In this document: positions 63,861 through 64,000 of the stretch, piece by piece
Position numbering within the stretch: position 1 is the first letter of the stretch
Layout of the letters: each line of letters begins with the position of its first letter
Source: CAZGMJ01 sp964526785
GTDB lineage: Bacteria > Planctomycetota > Phycisphaerae > Sedimentisphaerales > Anaerobacaceae
Assembly: GCA_964526785.1 (NCBI GenBank)
Contig: CAZGMJ010000021.1
Coordinates: 1 to 64,000, forward strand
DNA: 64,000 bases
Direction: 5' to 3'
Position numbers and translations under genes: made by a program
Notes under the pieces: generated by a model
Database searches by the model: none
Seen by the model: only the letters and a program-made list of their open reading frames with translations
What the model was told of the DNA's origin: nothing

Positions 63861-64000
63861 CTACTGCTCAATCCGCTCCTGGTCATATACAATGGCCGGC
63901 TTGCCGCGCTGTCGGCGCATCTGGTCCTGCAACTCGCGCAGCCGCCGGGTCAATTCGTCGGCAAGCTGCTGGTTGTTCATCTCCTTTATGTGTTCGGGCG
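63861..64000 (-). CDS. 3' end of a leftward gene, partial
   Basis: Open frame entering from the right edge and ending at TAG (63861-63863 on the plus strand). The visible 45 residues end EMNNQQLADELTRRLRELQ and then QMRRQRGKPAIVYDQERIEQ, helical and charged. An internal ATG at 63980 has AAGGAG directly adjacent, too close for a ribosome site, so the gene probably starts outside the window. Identity unknown. Confidence 0.4.
   Translation of the reverse strand, partial: PEHIKEMNNQQLADELTRRLRELQDQMRRQRGKPAIVYDQERIEQ

Overview
The window looks like a chromosomal piece of a Planctomycetota bacterium, most likely class Phycisphaerae. The signs are two Tat-exported sulfatases, a WPQFRGPNRDG-type PQQ-like propeller protein, paired apiosidase-like (DUF4038) proteins, an FG-GAP/VCBS protein, a prepilin-like protein with a trailing W/G-rich segment, planctomycete-style ECF sigma factors and a giant beta-helix protein ending in a dockerin-like tail. 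This placement is inference from gene content. I saw no rRNA, tRNA, CRISPR array, transposase or phage gene.

Layout. 0.1-3.5 kb: a ccm cluster (ccmE, ccmF, a 32-codon membrane peptide and a 337-aa secreted/anchored protein); its CcmE is the Cys (CxxxY) type. 3.8-8.8 kb: PQQ-like protein plus sulfatase, a small basic secreted protein and a convergent Tat-exported Gfo/Idh/MocA oxidoreductase. 8.9-11.56 kb: gene-free and packed with degenerate direct repeats and three copies of a GC hairpin. 11.6-15.7 kb: an ECF sigma factor with a membrane protein partner, a double-SGNH lipoprotein, and YebC. 15.7-20.3 kb: the 1529-aa beta-helix/BACON-like/dockerin protein. 20.5-24.6 kb: a leftward exopolysaccharide operon (DUF4416, WecA-like transferase, O-antigen-ligase-like protein) with a good sigma-70-type promoter. 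24.8-32.6 kb: a rightward signalling module (coiled-coil membrane protein, TPR plus FHA-like protein, Ser/Thr kinase with TM2 domain, two membrane proteins). 33-41.2 kb: a polysaccharide-degradation region (heparinase II/III-like protein, sulfatase, two GH140-like proteins, VCBS protein). 41.4-53.5 kb: a sigma factor with a fused zinc-ligand-like tail, diacylglycerol kinase, a secreted protein of unknown family, PHP hydrolase, acyltransferase, a large membrane protein, flavin reductase, a Tat-exported TIM-barrel-like protein and FolC. 53.98-58.8 kb: a 1593-aa hybrid histidine kinase with a haem-c-type sensor domain. 58.8-64 kb: DprA, the prepilin-like protein, a secreted protein gene broken by one in-frame TAG, a small partner sharing its C-terminal domain, and the 3' end of a leftward gene.

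How they fit. The export-tagged sulfatases, GH140-like proteins, heparinase-like protein and SGNH esterase fit life on sulfated or pectin-like polysaccharides. The Ccm proteins could mature c-type cytochromes, including the CxxCH sensor of the histidine kinase. Several sigma factors, a Ser/Thr kinase and the hybrid kinase show heavy regulatory investment. Points most worth a second look: the CxxxY CcmE and its small neighbours, the repeat cluster at 9.3-11.1 kb, the kinase/FHA module, the haem-c/PocR hybrid kinase, and the in-frame TAG at 61550-61552.
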